NCBI GenBank assembly: GCA_963825415.1
Contig: CAWGTD010000003.1
Coordinates: 186,001 to 250,000 of the forward strand
Direction of reading: 5' to 3'
Source of the DNA: BP-464 sp963825415
GTDB lineage: Bacteria > Actinomycetota > Thermoleophilia > Solirubrobacterales > Solirubrobacteraceae
Length of the DNA stretch: 64,000 nucleotides
Of the stretch, positions 39,465 through 47,778 are shown piece by piece. Position 1 is the first letter of the stretch. The number at the start of each line of letters is the position of its first letter. The notes beneath the pieces are model-generated. The model saw only the letters and a program-made list of their open reading frames with translations, was not told the origin of the DNA and searched no databases. The position numbers and the translations under genes were made by a program.

Positions 39465-40488
39465 GCCGCGGCGCCGACGAGGTTGCGCTGGACCGCCAGC
39501 TCGGCGAGCTGGACGGTGTTCAGCGCGGCGCCCTTGAGCAGGTTGTCGCCGACGACGAAGAAGTTCAGGACGCGCGGGTCGGACGAGATCGCGCCGCACG
39601 CGACCGACGTAGGTCTCGTTGCGCCCGGCGGCCTCCAGCGGCGTGGGCGCCTCGGTGACGACGAGGTTCGGGAAGGCGCGCAGCGCCTCGAGCGCGTCGT
39701 CGAGGTCGGGCTCGGCGGCGAACGTCGCGCGCACGGCGATCGAGTGCCCGACGGCGACCGGGACGCGCACGCAGGTCGGCGTGATCTCGAGCTCGGGGAG
39801 CGAGAGGATCTTGCGCGACTCGTTCTGGAGCTTCATCTCCTCGTCGGTGTAGCCGTTGTCGCCGAGCGTGCCCAGGTGCGGCACGACGTTGAAGGCCAGC
39901 GTGTTCTCGTGGATCTCGTGTTCGACCTCGCGCGCTGCCGCCTCGCCGTCGTCGATCAGCCGCCGGACGTCGCGGCCGACGGGCTCGACCTGGGCGATCA
40001 GCTCGTCGATGCCCTTCTGCCCCGCCCCGCCCGCGGCCTGGAAGCTCGTGGTGACCATCGCGGTGAGGCCGAAGCGGTCGTGCAGCGCCTTGGCCGGAAG
40101 CATCACGACCATCGTCGTGCAGTTCGGGTTGGCGACGATGCCCTTGCGGGCGGCGTCCATCGCCTCGGGATTGACCTCGCTGACGACGAGCGGGACGTGC
40201 GGGTCCATCCGCCACGCGCTGGAGTTGTCGACCACCAGCGCGCCGGCCGCCGGCGAAGCGCGGCGCCCACTCACGCGAGGTCGCGCCGCCCGCGCTGAGC
40301 AGCGCGAGGTCGAAGCCCTCCATCTGGTCGTCGGCGAGCGGGCGGCAGACGAGCCCGTCGTCGAGCTCCTTGCCGACCGAACGCTCCGAGGCGAACGCCA
40401 CGAGCTCGGCGGCGGGAAAGCGCTCGCGGGCCAGCCGGCGCATGATCGTGCCGACGGCGCCCGTGGCTCCGACGATGGAAATCCTCAT
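39461..40488 (-). CDS. asd: Aspartate-semialdehyde dehydrogenase, two frameshifts
   Basis: Converts aspartyl phosphate to aspartate semialdehyde for Lys, Met, Thr and diaminopimelate synthesis. It opens MRISIVGATGAVGTIMRRL (NADP loop). The catalytic cysteine is in VANPNCTTM and SFQAAGGAGQKG follows. The frame breaks near 40250 (LLSAGGATSREWAPRFA to AAGALVVDNSSAWRM) and near 39600 (AAGRNETYVGR to VACGAISSDPRVLNFF), ending LAVQRNLVGAAA. A gene of this importance is unlikely to be dead, so both are probably sequence errors. It follows lysC by 46 nt. Confidence 0.92.
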
Positions 40489-40502
40489 GGGGACCCACCT
40501 CC

Positions 40503-40520
40503 AACGGCCACGTGGCCGTT
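40503..40520. promoter_or_regulatory. Perfect 18-bp palindrome between lysC and asd
   Basis: AACGGCCACGTGGCCGTT lies just upstream of the asd ribosome-binding site (GGAGGTGG on the minus strand). It can form a hairpin in the lysC-asd message or bind a dimeric regulator. Function unproven. Confidence 0.5.
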
Positions 40521-40534
40521 TTCGGCACCCCTAG

Positions 40535-41797
40535 TCATGGGCCGAACTCCCCGAAGGGCTCCTCGGGCCGGATCGTGTCCGGGCCCTGGAGCTCGAAGGC
40601 CGTGTGCAGCGCGCGCACCGCGTCGGGCACGCGGTCGCCGCGCACGACGCACGAGATGCGGATCGGCGAGGTGGAGATCATCTCGATGTTGATGTCGTTC
40701 GACCCGAGCGTGGTGAACACCTTCGCCGCCACGCCGGGGTGCGTGCGCATGCCCGCGCCGACGATCGAGACCTTGCCCATGGCCTCGTCGCTGACGACCG
40801 CCATCCCGAGCTCGGTGGCCAGCGGGGCGAGCGCTTCCTGGGCCGGGCGCAGGTCGTCGGCGGGAACGGTGAACGACATGTCCGCGCGCGCGCCCACGGT
40901 CTCGGGCTCGTTCTGGATGATCATGTCGATGTTCACGTTGGCGTCGGCCAGCGCCGTGGTCACGCGGCCGGCCACGCCAGGGGTGTCCGGCACGCCGGTG
41001 AGCGTGATCCGGGCCTCGCCCGTGGAGTGCGTGACTGCGGTGATCAGCGGGTGTTCCATGGTCTCCTGCTCCGACACGACAAAGGTACCGGCCGCATCGT
41101 CGAAGCTTGAACGGCAGTGGATGCGCACGCCGTGGTTGCGGGCGTACTCGACGCTGCGCAGCTGGAGCACCCCCGCCCCCGACGCGGCCATCTCGAGCAT
41201 CTCGTCGAACGAGACGACCGGCAGGCGCCGCGCCTCCGGGACAAGTCGCGGGTCGGCGCTGAAGACCCCCGGCACGTCGGTGTAGATCTCGCAGACCTCG
41301 GCCTCGACAGCGGCGGCCAGCGCGACCGCCGTCGTGTCCGACCCGCCGCGACCGAGCGTGGTGACGTCGCGGGCGGTCGACACGCCCTGGAAGCCGGCCA
41401 CCAGCACGATGCGGTCCTCGGCCAGGCCCTCGCGGATGCGGTCGGCGCGGACCTCCAGGATGCGCGCCTTGGTGTGCGAGGTGTCGGTGACGATGCCCGC
41501 CTGCGAGCCGGTCAGGCTGATCGCGCGGTGGCCGAGGTCGTTGATCGCCATCGCGCACAGCGCGCACGACTGCCGCTCGCCGGTCGAGAGCAGCATGTCC
41601 ATCTCTCGGGGATCGGGTGTCTCCGAGATCTCGTAGGCGTCGGCGATCAGGCGGTCGGTGTCCTTGCCGCGCGCCGAGAGCACCGCGACCACCTGGTGGC
41701 CCGCTTCGCGCTTGGCAACGATCCGCTCGGCGGCGCGCTTGAGCCGCTCGGCGTCGGCGACCGAGGTGCCGCCGAACTTCATGACGATGGTGCTCAG
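40535..41797 (-). CDS. lysC: Aspartate kinase with two ACT domains
   Basis: Phosphorylates aspartate, the first step of the aspartate-family pathway. The kinase core has VMKFGGTSVAD at the N-terminus and LGRGGSDTTAVALAAA. The C-terminal regulatory part has two ACT domains (ITLTGVPDTPGVAGRV and VSIVGAGMRTHPGVAAKV), so lysine/threonine feedback is expected. CTG at 41797 is preferred: it gives the family-typical STIVMKFGG opening, overlaps the recR stop as CTGA, and sits 5 nt after GGAGG. The ATG at 41782 would lose four residues. Confidence 0.94.
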   Translation of the reverse strand: MSTIVMKFGGTSVADAERLKRAAERIVAKREAGHQVVAVLSARGKDTDRLIADAYEISETPDPREMDMLLSTGERQSCALCAMAINDLGHRAISLTGSQAGIVTDTSHTKARILEVRADRIREGLAEDRIVLVAGFQGVSTARDVTTLGRGGSDTTAVALAAAVEAEVCEIYTDVPGVFSADPRLVPEARRLPVVSFDEMLEMAASGAGVLQLRSVEYARNHGVRIHCRSSFDDAAGTFVVSEQETMEHPLITAVTHSTGEARITLTGVPDTPGVAGRVTTALADANVNIDMIIQNEPETVGARADMSFTVPADDLRPAQEALAPLATELGMAVVSDEAMGKVSIVGAGMRTHPGVAAKVFTTLGSNDINIEMISTSPIRISCVVRGDRVPDAVRALHTAFELQGPDTIRPEEPFGEFGP

Positions 41798-42399
41798 AGC
41801 GCCCTCCGCCCGGCCAGCGCCTTGCCGAGCGTCACTTCGTCGGCATACTCGAGGTCGGCGCCGACCGGCAGTCCGCTGGCCAGCCGGGTTACCGCGACGT
41901 CGGCCGCGCGCTCGCGCAATCCGGCGGCGATGTGCAGCGCGGTCGCCTCGCCGGTCGTCGTCGAGTTCGTGGCGACCACGACCTCGCGCACCGGCGGGTC
42001 CGCCTCGGCCACGCGCCGGTAGAGCTCTGCGATCTTCAGGTCATCGGGATCGACGCCGTCGATCGGCGAGAGCGCCCCGCCGAGCACGTGGTAGAGCCCG
42101 CGGTACTCGTGCGTGCGCTCCATCGGGATCACGTCGCCGGGCTCCTCGACCACACAGATGATCGTCGTGTCGCGGCGCTCGTCGGAGCAGATCCGGCACA
42201 GCGGCGCGTCGGCGAGGTTGAAGCACACCTCGCACAGCCCGATCAGCGCCTTGACCTCGCGGATCGCGTCGGCCAGCCCGTTGGCGTCCTCGTCGTCGGT
42301 GCGCAGGATGTGGAACGCGAGCCGTTGGGCCGTGCGCTGCCCGATGCCGGGCAGCTTGCCCAGCTCGGTGATCAGGCGCTGGACGGGAGGCGGATACAC
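41794..42399 (-). CDS. recR: Recombination protein RecR
   Basis: A 201-residue recombination mediator that works with RecO/RecF to load RecA at gaps. Helix-hairpin-helix LPGIGQRTAQRLAFHIL, a four-Cys zinc finger (CEVCFNLADAPLCRIC), and a Toprim domain (ICVVEEPGDVIPMERT, EVVVATNSTTTGEATALH). It lies in the conserved order dnaX-ybaB-recR and its stop overlaps the lysC start. Confidence 0.96.
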   Translation of the reverse strand: MYPPPVQRLITELGKLPGIGQRTAQRLAFHILRTDDEDANGLADAIREVKALIGLCEVCFNLADAPLCRICSDERRDTTIICVVEEPGDVIPMERTHEYRGLYHVLGGALSPIDGVDPDDLKIAELYRRVAEADPPVREVVVATNSTTTGEATALHIAAGLRERAADVAVTRLASGLPVGADLEYADEVTLGKALAGRRAL

Positions 42400-42423
42400 G
42401 GCGGGTGGGGCGGCGCCCGGCGG

Positions 42424-42756
42424 CTAGAAGCCGGGCAGGCCGAGGCCGCCCAGGTCCATGCCGCCCGTCAGGCCGCCCATCTTGTTCGCCGCCAGCTCCT
42501 GCGCGGCGCGGATCGCCTCGTTGACCGCCGCCTGGACCATGTCCTGAAGCATCTCGGGGTCCTCGGGGTCGATGGCGTCGGCATCGATCCGCAGCTCCTG
42601 GAGCTCGAGGTCGCCCGTCATCTTCACGGTGACCATCCCGCCGCCGGCCGAGGCCTCGACGGTCTCGTGCTTGAGCTGCTCCTGCGCGGCCACCATGTCG
42701 GCCTGCATCTTCTGGACCTGCTTGAGCATGTTCGTCATGTTGGGCGGCTGGGGCAT
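42424..42756 (-). CDS. YbaB/EbfC nucleoid-associated protein
   Basis: A 110-residue YbaB/EbfC family DNA-binding protein. N-terminal helix NMLKQVQKMQADMVAAQEQL, beta core GGGMVTVKMTGDLELQELRI, then a helical arm. The Gly/Leu/Met-rich tail is typical of actinobacterial members. ATG overlaps the dnaX stop. The usual companion of dnaX and recR. Confidence 0.93.
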   Translation of the reverse strand: MPQPPNMTNMLKQVQKMQADMVAAQEQLKHETVEASAGGGMVTVKMTGDLELQELRIDADAIDPEDPEMLQDMVQAAVNEAIRAAQELAANKMGGLTGGMDLGGLGLPGF

Positions 42757-44414
42757 CAGGCCTCGGGCTCCTGGTCGGGTGCGATTTCCTCGGCGTCGAA
42801 CTCCGAGACGAAACGGGCGACGAGCTCCTCCTCGGTGGGCGGGACCTCGGGCGCGGCGTGCTCGCGCAGGTCACGGACCTCGAAGCGCAGTCGCAGCGGC
42901 GCGCCGGACACCGTCCGCAGCGCTTCGCCCACGACCTTGGAGTCCGTCTCGGCCTTGCGGCGCTTGAAGGCGTCGTCCTCGTCGAAGGCGACGACGAGCT
43001 CGCGCCCGTCCAGCTCGACGGGGCGGCCGTGGGAGAGCGCGGTCGCGAGCGCCATGTTCTCGGCGCGCAGCGTCTCGAGGACCGCGGGCCATACGGCGAG
43101 GACACCCTCGAACCGGGCCTCCTCCGCCGGCTCGGCCACCGCTGTCGCGACCGGCGCGGCCGAGGCCTCGGGCGCAGCCTCGGCGGCGACCGGCGGCTCC
43201 GCGGGCGAAGGCGCCGGTGCGGGCGCGGGCGGAGCCGCGGGGCGGGGCGACACGGCGGGCGCGCCACCCAGCGCCTGCTCGAGCTTCTCGATCCGCGCGA
43301 GCAACGCGCGGGTGCTTGCGTCGACCTCGGGCGCGGCGGCCTTTACCAGGGCGAGTTCGAGCTGGGTTCGGGCGTCGGCTCCGTCGCGGACGGCCTTCAT
43401 CGCCACGCCGAGCAGGTCGAGCAGCCGGACGACGGCCGCGCGGGGCACGCGTTCGGCCTGCTCTGCGAGCCGTGCGTCGTGGTCGGGCGTCATCGCGACC
43501 TGCGGGGGGACTTCGCCGAGCGTCTGGACGACCAGCAGCTCGCGCGCGTGGACCTCGAGGTCGCGTGCGTAGGCGGACGGGTCGCGACCGTTCTCGGCTA
43601 CGCGATGGACCGAGAGCAGCGCCTCGCGGGCGTTTCCGTCGGCCACGGCGTCCAGCGCCGCGAACAGCAGGTCCTGGTCGGCCACGCCGAGCACCGCGAG
43701 CACGTCCTCGGTGCCGATCGACGTACCGGAATAGGTCACGAGCTGCTCGAGCGTGCCGAGCGCGTCGCGGAACGAGCCGGTCGCGTGGCGGGCGAGCAGG
43801 CCCACCGCCTGCGGCGCGACCTCGATCTTCTCGGCCTCGGCGACGCGCCGCACGACGCCGGCGATCTCCTCGACGCTCGGGCGGCCGAAGTCGAAGCGGT
43901 GACAGCGATCCACGACCGTGGGCAGCACCTTCGTCGCCTCGGTCGTGGCGAGCACGAAGATCGTGTTCGGCGGCGGCTCCTCGAGCGTCTTGAGGAACGC
44001 GTTCCACGCCTGCGGGGACAGCATGTGCGCCTCGTCGAGGATGTAGACCTTGTGGCGCCCCGACACCGGCGCGTAGGCGACGCGCTCGCGCAGGTCGCGG
44101 ATGTCGTCGACGGAGTTGTTCGACGCGGCGTCCATCTCGATGACGTCAAGCGAGGTGGCGCTGGCGATCGAAACGCACGACTCGCAGGTGCCGCACGGCG
44201 TCGTCGTCGGCCCGTTCTCGCAGTTCATGCACGCGGCGAGGATCTTCGCCATCGAGGTCTTGCCGGTCCCGCGCGAACCGACGAAAAGGTAGGCGTGGTG
44301 GACCTTTCCCTGGTCGACCGCGTTGCGCAGCGTGCGGACCACATGCTCCTGGCCGACCACGTCGTCGAAGGTGCGCGGGCGGTGGCGACGGTACAGCGAA
44401 GGGCCGGAGGACAC
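42756..44414 (-). CDS. dnaX: DNA polymerase III gamma/tau subunit
   Basis: Clamp-loader ATPase of the replisome, 552 residues from GTG 44414. N-terminus LYRRHRPRTFDDVVGQEHVV, Walker A GSRGTGKTSMAKIL, zinc-binding cysteines in CMNCENG..CGTCESC, DEAH-like ILDEAHMLS, and sensor 1 VLATTEATKVLP. An Ala/Pro-rich linker precedes the tau-type C-terminal domain. The frame stays open further upstream, but that part would lie over the SRP RNA gene and is not protein-coding. A TAGACT hexamer 8 nt before the GTG and no ribosome-binding site suggest a leaderless message. Confidence 0.94.
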   Translation of the reverse strand: MSSGPSLYRRHRPRTFDDVVGQEHVVRTLRNAVDQGKVHHAYLFVGSRGTGKTSMAKILAACMNCENGPTTTPCGTCESCVSIASATSLDVIEMDAASNNSVDDIRDLRERVAYAPVSGRHKVYILDEAHMLSPQAWNAFLKTLEEPPPNTIFVLATTEATKVLPTVVDRCHRFDFGRPSVEEIAGVVRRVAEAEKIEVAPQAVGLLARHATGSFRDALGTLEQLVTYSGTSIGTEDVLAVLGVADQDLLFAALDAVADGNAREALLSVHRVAENGRDPSAYARDLEVHARELLVVQTLGEVPPQVAMTPDHDARLAEQAERVPRAAVVRLLDLLGVAMKAVRDGADARTQLELALVKAAAPEVDASTRALLARIEKLEQALGGAPAVSPRPAAPPAPAPAPSPAEPPVAAEAAPEASAAPVATAVAEPAEEARFEGVLAVWPAVLETLRAENMALATALSHGRPVELDGRELVVAFDEDDAFKRRKAETDSKVVGEALRTVSGAPLRLRFEVRDLREHAAPEVPPTEEELVARFVSEFDAEEIAPDQEPEA

Positions 44415-44478
44415 GGAGGGCGAGTCTAGCCCGCGAGTCGGGTGCGACCGCCGACCTTCGGAGGGGCCTGGCAAGTGG

Positions 44479-44748
44479 ACCGTGCACCCTCCGTCGAGAC
44501 GACAGTCCCGGGCGCCTACGCCTGTGGCGGCTCCGGCCGGGGTGTTCCCGCCTGCGCCCACCGGGGACCGCTTAAGGCTGCTTCCTTCCGGATCTGACCT
44601 GGTTCACGGACCGGCGTCGCGCGGGACCCTGGCCATCAGCACCGCCACCGGCGGACTGACCCCGAGGCCGCGCCCCTCGAGAGGGAATTCAGCCTCGCTA
44701 GAGCGGATTGCGAGTACAGGGCACCGCTACCTCCCCGCCTAGCACGGT
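44479..44748 (-). ncRNA. ffs: Signal recognition particle RNA, large type with Alu domain
   Basis: Minus strand. The universally conserved S-domain core GGTCAGATCCGGAAGGAAGC is present at about 44575-44605. The 5' part (CCGTGCTAGGCGGGGAGGT, then GCGGTGCCCTGTACTCGC) matches the Alu-domain half of the Bacillus subtilis scRNA. The 3' end GGGTGCACGG pairs with the 5' CCGTGC. Length is about 270 nt, as in Bacillus, not the about 100 nt of E. coli 4.5S. It forms the SRP with Ffh for membrane protein targeting. The ends are set from the terminal pairing and may be off by a few bases. Confidence 0.92.
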
Positions 44749-44773
44749 CCGCGCGCAGCGTAGCGTGTGAAGT

Positions 44774-45376
44774 GTGGACGAGCTCGACCTTCTGGACTGG
44801 AAGCGGCGCGTGTCCGAGCTCTATGCGGCGGCGCGATTGCACGAGGATCCACGGGCCGGGTGGGAGCTCTGGGTCCGCACCCGCGCCGCGCTGTTCGCGA
44901 GCCATCCGCAGTCCCCGGTCCCGGCCGACGTGCGCGGCGCCTACGACGGTCCGCACGTGTTCGACTACGACCCCGCGTGGCGGCTGCTCGCCGATGTCGC
45001 GCCGGCCGAGCATCGCGGGTTCGAGCTTCCCTCCAGCGACGGCGGCACGATGGTCTTCACGCGCTTCGCGTTCGCTCGCGCCGAGGGGTTCGAGCTCGAG
45101 CTCTACTGGCTCGAGGGCTACGGCGGCGGCGTGTTCCTCCCGTTCGCCGATGCGACCAGCGGCAGCGAGACCTACGGCGCCGGCCGCTACCTGCTCGACA
45201 CCGTCAAGGGCGCCGATCTGGGCATGGAGGGCGAGCGGCTCGTGCTCGACTTCAACTTCGCCTACCAGCCGTCGTGCTCCTACGACCCGCGCTGGACCTG
45301 CCCGCTCGCGCCGCGGGCGAACCGGCTGTCGGTGCCCGTGCCGGCCGGCGAGCGGCTCGTGGCACCGCGGCCCTAG
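44774..45376 (+). CDS. DUF1684 family protein
   Basis: A 200-residue cytoplasmic protein of the DUF1684 family: LDLLDWKRRVSELYAAAR, LYWLEGYGGGVFLPFADATSG, then the hallmark ETYGAGRYLLDTVKGADLG and NFAYQPSCSYDPRWTCPLAP. No reaction is established for the family. GTG start 26 bp after the SRP RNA 5' end on the opposite strand. A broken copy of its C-terminal part lies at 45684-45807. Confidence 0.88.
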   Translation: MDELDLLDWKRRVSELYAAARLHEDPRAGWELWVRTRAALFASHPQSPVPADVRGAYDGPHVFDYDPAWRLLADVAPAEHRGFELPSSDGGTMVFTRFAFARAEGFELELYWLEGYGGGVFLPFADATSGSETYGAGRYLLDTVKGADLGMEGERLVLDFNFAYQPSCSYDPRWTCPLAPRANRLSVPVPAGERLVAPRP

Positions 45377-45610
45377 CTACTTGCCCTTCGAGAACGTCTT
45401 GCAGGGCCCGACCACGAGGTGGTCGTGCACCAGGCGGCCATTGCCGTTGACGACGATCTGCTCGCCCTGGCGCTCGTTGCCCTCGCCCTGCTCGTGCGCG
45501 TCGAACGAGAGGCAGCTGTGGGTGACCTGACCCGGGTCGGCCGACGCGGCGGGCACCGCGATCGCCAGGACGGCCAGGACACCGATGGCAACTGCTGCGA
45601 TCTTCTTCAT
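45377..45610 (-). CDS. Small secreted protein
   Basis: 77 residues. A clear signal peptide (MKKIAAVAIGVLAVLAIAVPAASA) is followed by a short hydrophilic mature part with two cysteines (HSCLSFDAHEQGEG and VVGPCKTFSKGK) that could form a disulfide. No family recognised. The start is chosen for the signal peptide; the open frame runs further upstream without a plausible ribosome-binding site. It converges on the DUF1684 gene with adjacent stops. Confidence 0.65.
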   Translation of the reverse strand: MKKIAAVAIGVLAVLAIAVPAASADPGQVTHSCLSFDAHEQGEGNERQGEQIVVNGNGRLVHDHLVVGPCKTFSKGK

Positions 45611-45683
45611 GACCACCGTTTCGACGTCCCTGGCGCGGTCCGCGATGCGCGGACCCGAAGGTGGACACGTGTATGAATGCCGG

Positions 45684-45807
45684 CGCACGTCAATGGCGCG
45701 GACCTCGGCGAGGCCGACGGGCAGTCGTGCTGGTACGACTCGCGCTGGACGTGTCCGCTCGCACGCGCGCGAACCGGCTGGAGATGCCGGTCCGCGCGGG
45801 CGAGTGA
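45684..45807 (+). pseudogene. Remnant of a second DUF1684 gene
   Basis: The fragment reads NGADLGEADGQSCWYDSRWTCPLA, then after a frame change ANRLEMPVRAGE and a stop. This matches the C-terminus of the DUF1684 protein 300 bp upstream (KGADLG, CSYDPRWTCPLAPRANRL.VPVPAGE). The central part is deleted. A tandem duplicate decayed after the small secreted gene became enclosed between the two. Confidence 0.7.
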
Positions 45808-45834
45808 CTGGCCGCTGAACGCGGCGTTTGGGTC

Positions 45835-46431
45835 TCAGCCCTTGCGAGCGGCCTTGGCCGCAGAGGCGGCGCGCTTCAGCCGCCGTGCTTCGTCCCGCGC
45901 AGCCAGAGCGTCCTCGCTGCGGTCCAGCGCCTCGGCCTTCTCCTCGAGCGCCTCGAGGCGCTCGCGCTTCGCGGTCGCGGCGATCTGCTCCTGGGCCTGA
46001 TCCTCGGCCTTGGCCGCGGACTCCTTGCGCCGGCGCTCCGCTTCCGCGGCCCGGCGCTTCTCGGCGTCGGCGCGTGCGGCCGCAGCCTCCTTGCGCTGCT
46101 CGGCGGAGCGCGCCGCGGCCTGCCGGCGCTGCTCGGCCGCGTGCTCACGCTGGTCGAGGCGGTCGTCGGCCTCGGCGGTGACGTCCTGGGCCCGGGCACG
46201 CAGGTTCAGCGCGCGGCCACGCTCGTCGGCCGCGGCCCGGCGCCGCAGCGCCTCGCGGCGCAGCTCATCGTCGAGCAGCACGCGCCCGGCGAGGTCGTAC
46301 GCCGTTGCGCCGACACGGTCGAGCGCCACGATCGCGGCTTCGCGGCCGAGCAGCTGCGCGGCGGTGTCGAACGGCAGCCGCGCCACCTTGATGGAGCCGC
46401 CGACGGCGACTCGCTGGATCTCGCGAATCAT
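45835..46431 (-). CDS. Ala/Arg/Glu-rich coiled-coil protein
   Basis: 198 residues. A short folded N-terminus (MIREIQRVAVGGSIKVARLP, DTAAQLLGREAAIVALDRV) is followed from about residue 55 by an uninterrupted charged coiled coil rich in Ala, Arg and Glu. It lies 2 nt downstream of the CsbD-like gene and shares its composition, so the two probably form a pair, perhaps a heterotypic coil. Family and function unknown; a stress-related role is inferred from the neighbour. Confidence 0.65.
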   Translation of the reverse strand: MIREIQRVAVGGSIKVARLPFDTAAQLLGREAAIVALDRVGATAYDLAGRVLLDDELRREALRRRAAADERGRALNLRARAQDVTAEADDRLDQREHAAEQRRQAAARSAEQRKEAAAARADAEKRRAAEAERRRKESAAKAEDQAQEQIAATAKRERLEALEEKAEALDRSEDALAARDEARRLKRAASAAKAARKG

Positions 46432-46433
46432 GT

Positions 46434-46940
46434 TCAGTTCTCCTCGGGGTCGATCGCTTCCGCGCGCCGCTCCGCGCGACGGGCCTCCTGCTCGAGGCGC
46501 ACGGCCTCGGCGGCCTGGGCCACGCGCTCGCTCTCAGCGCGCTGCTCGGCGGCCGCGGCCGCCTGCTCCTCGGCGCGGCGCTGGGCCTCGGCGGCCTCGC
46601 GCTCCTGCGCCGCACGCTGCTCGGCCTGACGCTCGGCCTCGAGGCGGTCGGCCTCGGCGCGAGCCTCGGCATCCTCCTCGGCGACCTCGGCGCGCAGCTC
46701 GGCGGCCTCCTTCTGGGTGGCGGCCCGCTCTTCGACGAGCTCGGCCTCCTCTGTGCGCAGGCGCGCCTCGGTCGCCTCGCGGCGCGCGTCGATCTCGGCC
46801 TCGGCCTGAGCCTCCTGCAGGCGGCCCTCGCGTGCCAGCTCCTCGTTGCCGGTCAGCGACCCGGCGGCGGCCTTCGCCTTCCCGGCGATCTTGCCGATCA
46901 ATCCTCCGGCCGTATCCTCGGCCGCGTCTGGGTTGGTCAC
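46434..46940 (-). CDS. CsbD-like stress protein with long coiled coil
   Basis: 168 residues. Residues about 12-50 resemble CsbD family proteins (GLIGKIAGKAKAAAGSLTGN, EELAREGRLQEAQAEAE), which are general-stress induced in Bacillus. The rest is a highly charged coiled coil ending DPEEN. First gene of a two-gene unit with the coiled-coil protein downstream. Composition resembles desiccation or stress proteins. Confidence 0.7.
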   Translation of the reverse strand: MTNPDAAEDTAGGLIGKIAGKAKAAAGSLTGNEELAREGRLQEAQAEAEIDARREATEARLRTEEAELVEERAATQKEAAELRAEVAEEDAEARAEADRLEAERQAEQRAAQEREAAEAQRRAEEQAAAAAEQRAESERVAQAAEAVRLEQEARRAERRAEAIDPEEN

Positions 46941-47031
46941 GGTGTCACGTGCTCCTGTGTCGGGTTTGGGAAGGCGGGCTTACCCAGCTGGGCCCGCTCA
47001 CCCACGCGTGATCCGTCACACATGGCCCTCC

Positions 47032-47037
47032 TAGAAT
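47032..47037 (+). promoter_or_regulatory. -10 element of tRNA-Val
   Basis: TAGAAT, 19 bp (start to start) before the tRNA. The -35 position reads TGATCC, a weak match. Confidence 0.55.
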
Positions 47038-47050
47038 GGGCGCTCCCCTG

Positions 47051-47122
47051 GGGCGCGTAGCTCAGTGGGAGAGCGCTCGCTTCACACGCGAGAGGTCGCT
47101 GGTTCGAAACCAGCCGCGCCCA
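47051..47122 (+). tRNA. tRNA-Val (CAC)
   Basis: Full cloverleaf of 72 nt. Acceptor stem GGGCGCG/CGCGCCC with discriminator A; D-arm GCTC..GAGC; anticodon stem CTCGC/GCGAG with loop TTCACAC (anticodon CAC); T-arm GCTGG-TTCGAAA-CCAGC. CCA is not encoded. Its 3' half is the target of the island integration described at 47078, 48748 and 53907. Confidence 0.97.
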
Positions 47123-47123
47123 T
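47078..47123 (+). repeat. att-like repeat 1 (3' half of intact tRNA-Val)
   Basis: 46 nt from the anticodon arm to one base past the tRNA end. Repeated exactly at 53907-53952 and with one mismatch (41 nt) at 48748-48788. tRNA 3' halves are classical attB sites for tyrosine recombinases. Confidence 0.85.
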
Positions 47124-47277
47124 CTCGAAATCGCCGCTCTGAGGCTGGGCATAGAATCGCGGCCGTGCCGTTCACGCTCAGGAAGAGCTCAAGGAGGATC
47201 CGGGGGATGGCGGGTCCAACTTCGACGGCGTGCCGAACCCGGTGGGCTGACTAGCGCGACGGTGGGCTGTCAGGCCC

Positions 47278-47736
47278 GTGTTGCTGGGCCTCGGCGCTAC
47301 GGCGACCATGGACGCCGGCGCCGAGGTGGTACGGCGCACGACCGGGGTCGAGCCCCTGGACTTCCGACTGCTCGCGCGGTGGATCGGGCACATGGGCAGA
47401 GGGCAGTTCACTCACGCGAGCATCGCCGACGCGGACCCGGTCTCCGGTGAGGCGATGCTCGGCATCGTCGCCCACTACTCGATCGGCATCGGGTTCGCCG
47501 CCCTCCTGCTGGCGTGGCGGCCCGACTGGCCCGAGCGCCCAACGCTGGGTCCGGCCATGGCCATGGGCTTGGGCACCACCGCCGCGCCATGGCTGGTCAT
47601 GCAGCCCGCGTTCGGGCTCGGCGTCGCGGCGTCGAAGACCCCCGACCCCACCGCCGTCCGCCTGCGCAACCTGCGCACGCACGCCACGTTCGGCCTCGGG
47701 CTGTACCTCACCGGTCGGGCGCTCAGCGCCGCGTGA
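47278..47736 (+). CDS. DUF2938 family membrane protein
   Basis: 152 residues with about four hydrophobic helices. DUF2938-type motifs are LLARWIGHMGRGQFTH, MLGIVAHYSIGIGFA, PTLGPAMAMGLGTTAAPW, MQPAFGLGVAAS and THATFGLGLYLTG. The family is uncharacterised. GTG start at 47278 without a clear ribosome-binding site. The 150 bp between the tRNA and this gene contains only a short frame (..GGSNFDGVPNPVG) that looks like the tail of a lost gene. First gene of island segment 1. Confidence 0.8.
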   Translation: MLLGLGATATMDAGAEVVRRTTGVEPLDFRLLARWIGHMGRGQFTHASIADADPVSGEAMLGIVAHYSIGIGFAALLLAWRPDWPERPTLGPAMAMGLGTTAAPWLVMQPAFGLGVAASKTPDPTAVRLRNLRTHATFGLGLYLTGRALSAA

Positions 47737-47778
47737 GCCGGTCGCCGGGGCGACCCGGGCGAACGGTGCCGTCACCCA

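Noticed and set aside
44415..44561. N-terminal extension of dnaX upstream of 44414
   Set aside because: The frame stays open but runs into the SRP RNA, and the encoded residues do not match DnaX. GTG 44414 gives the family-typical start.
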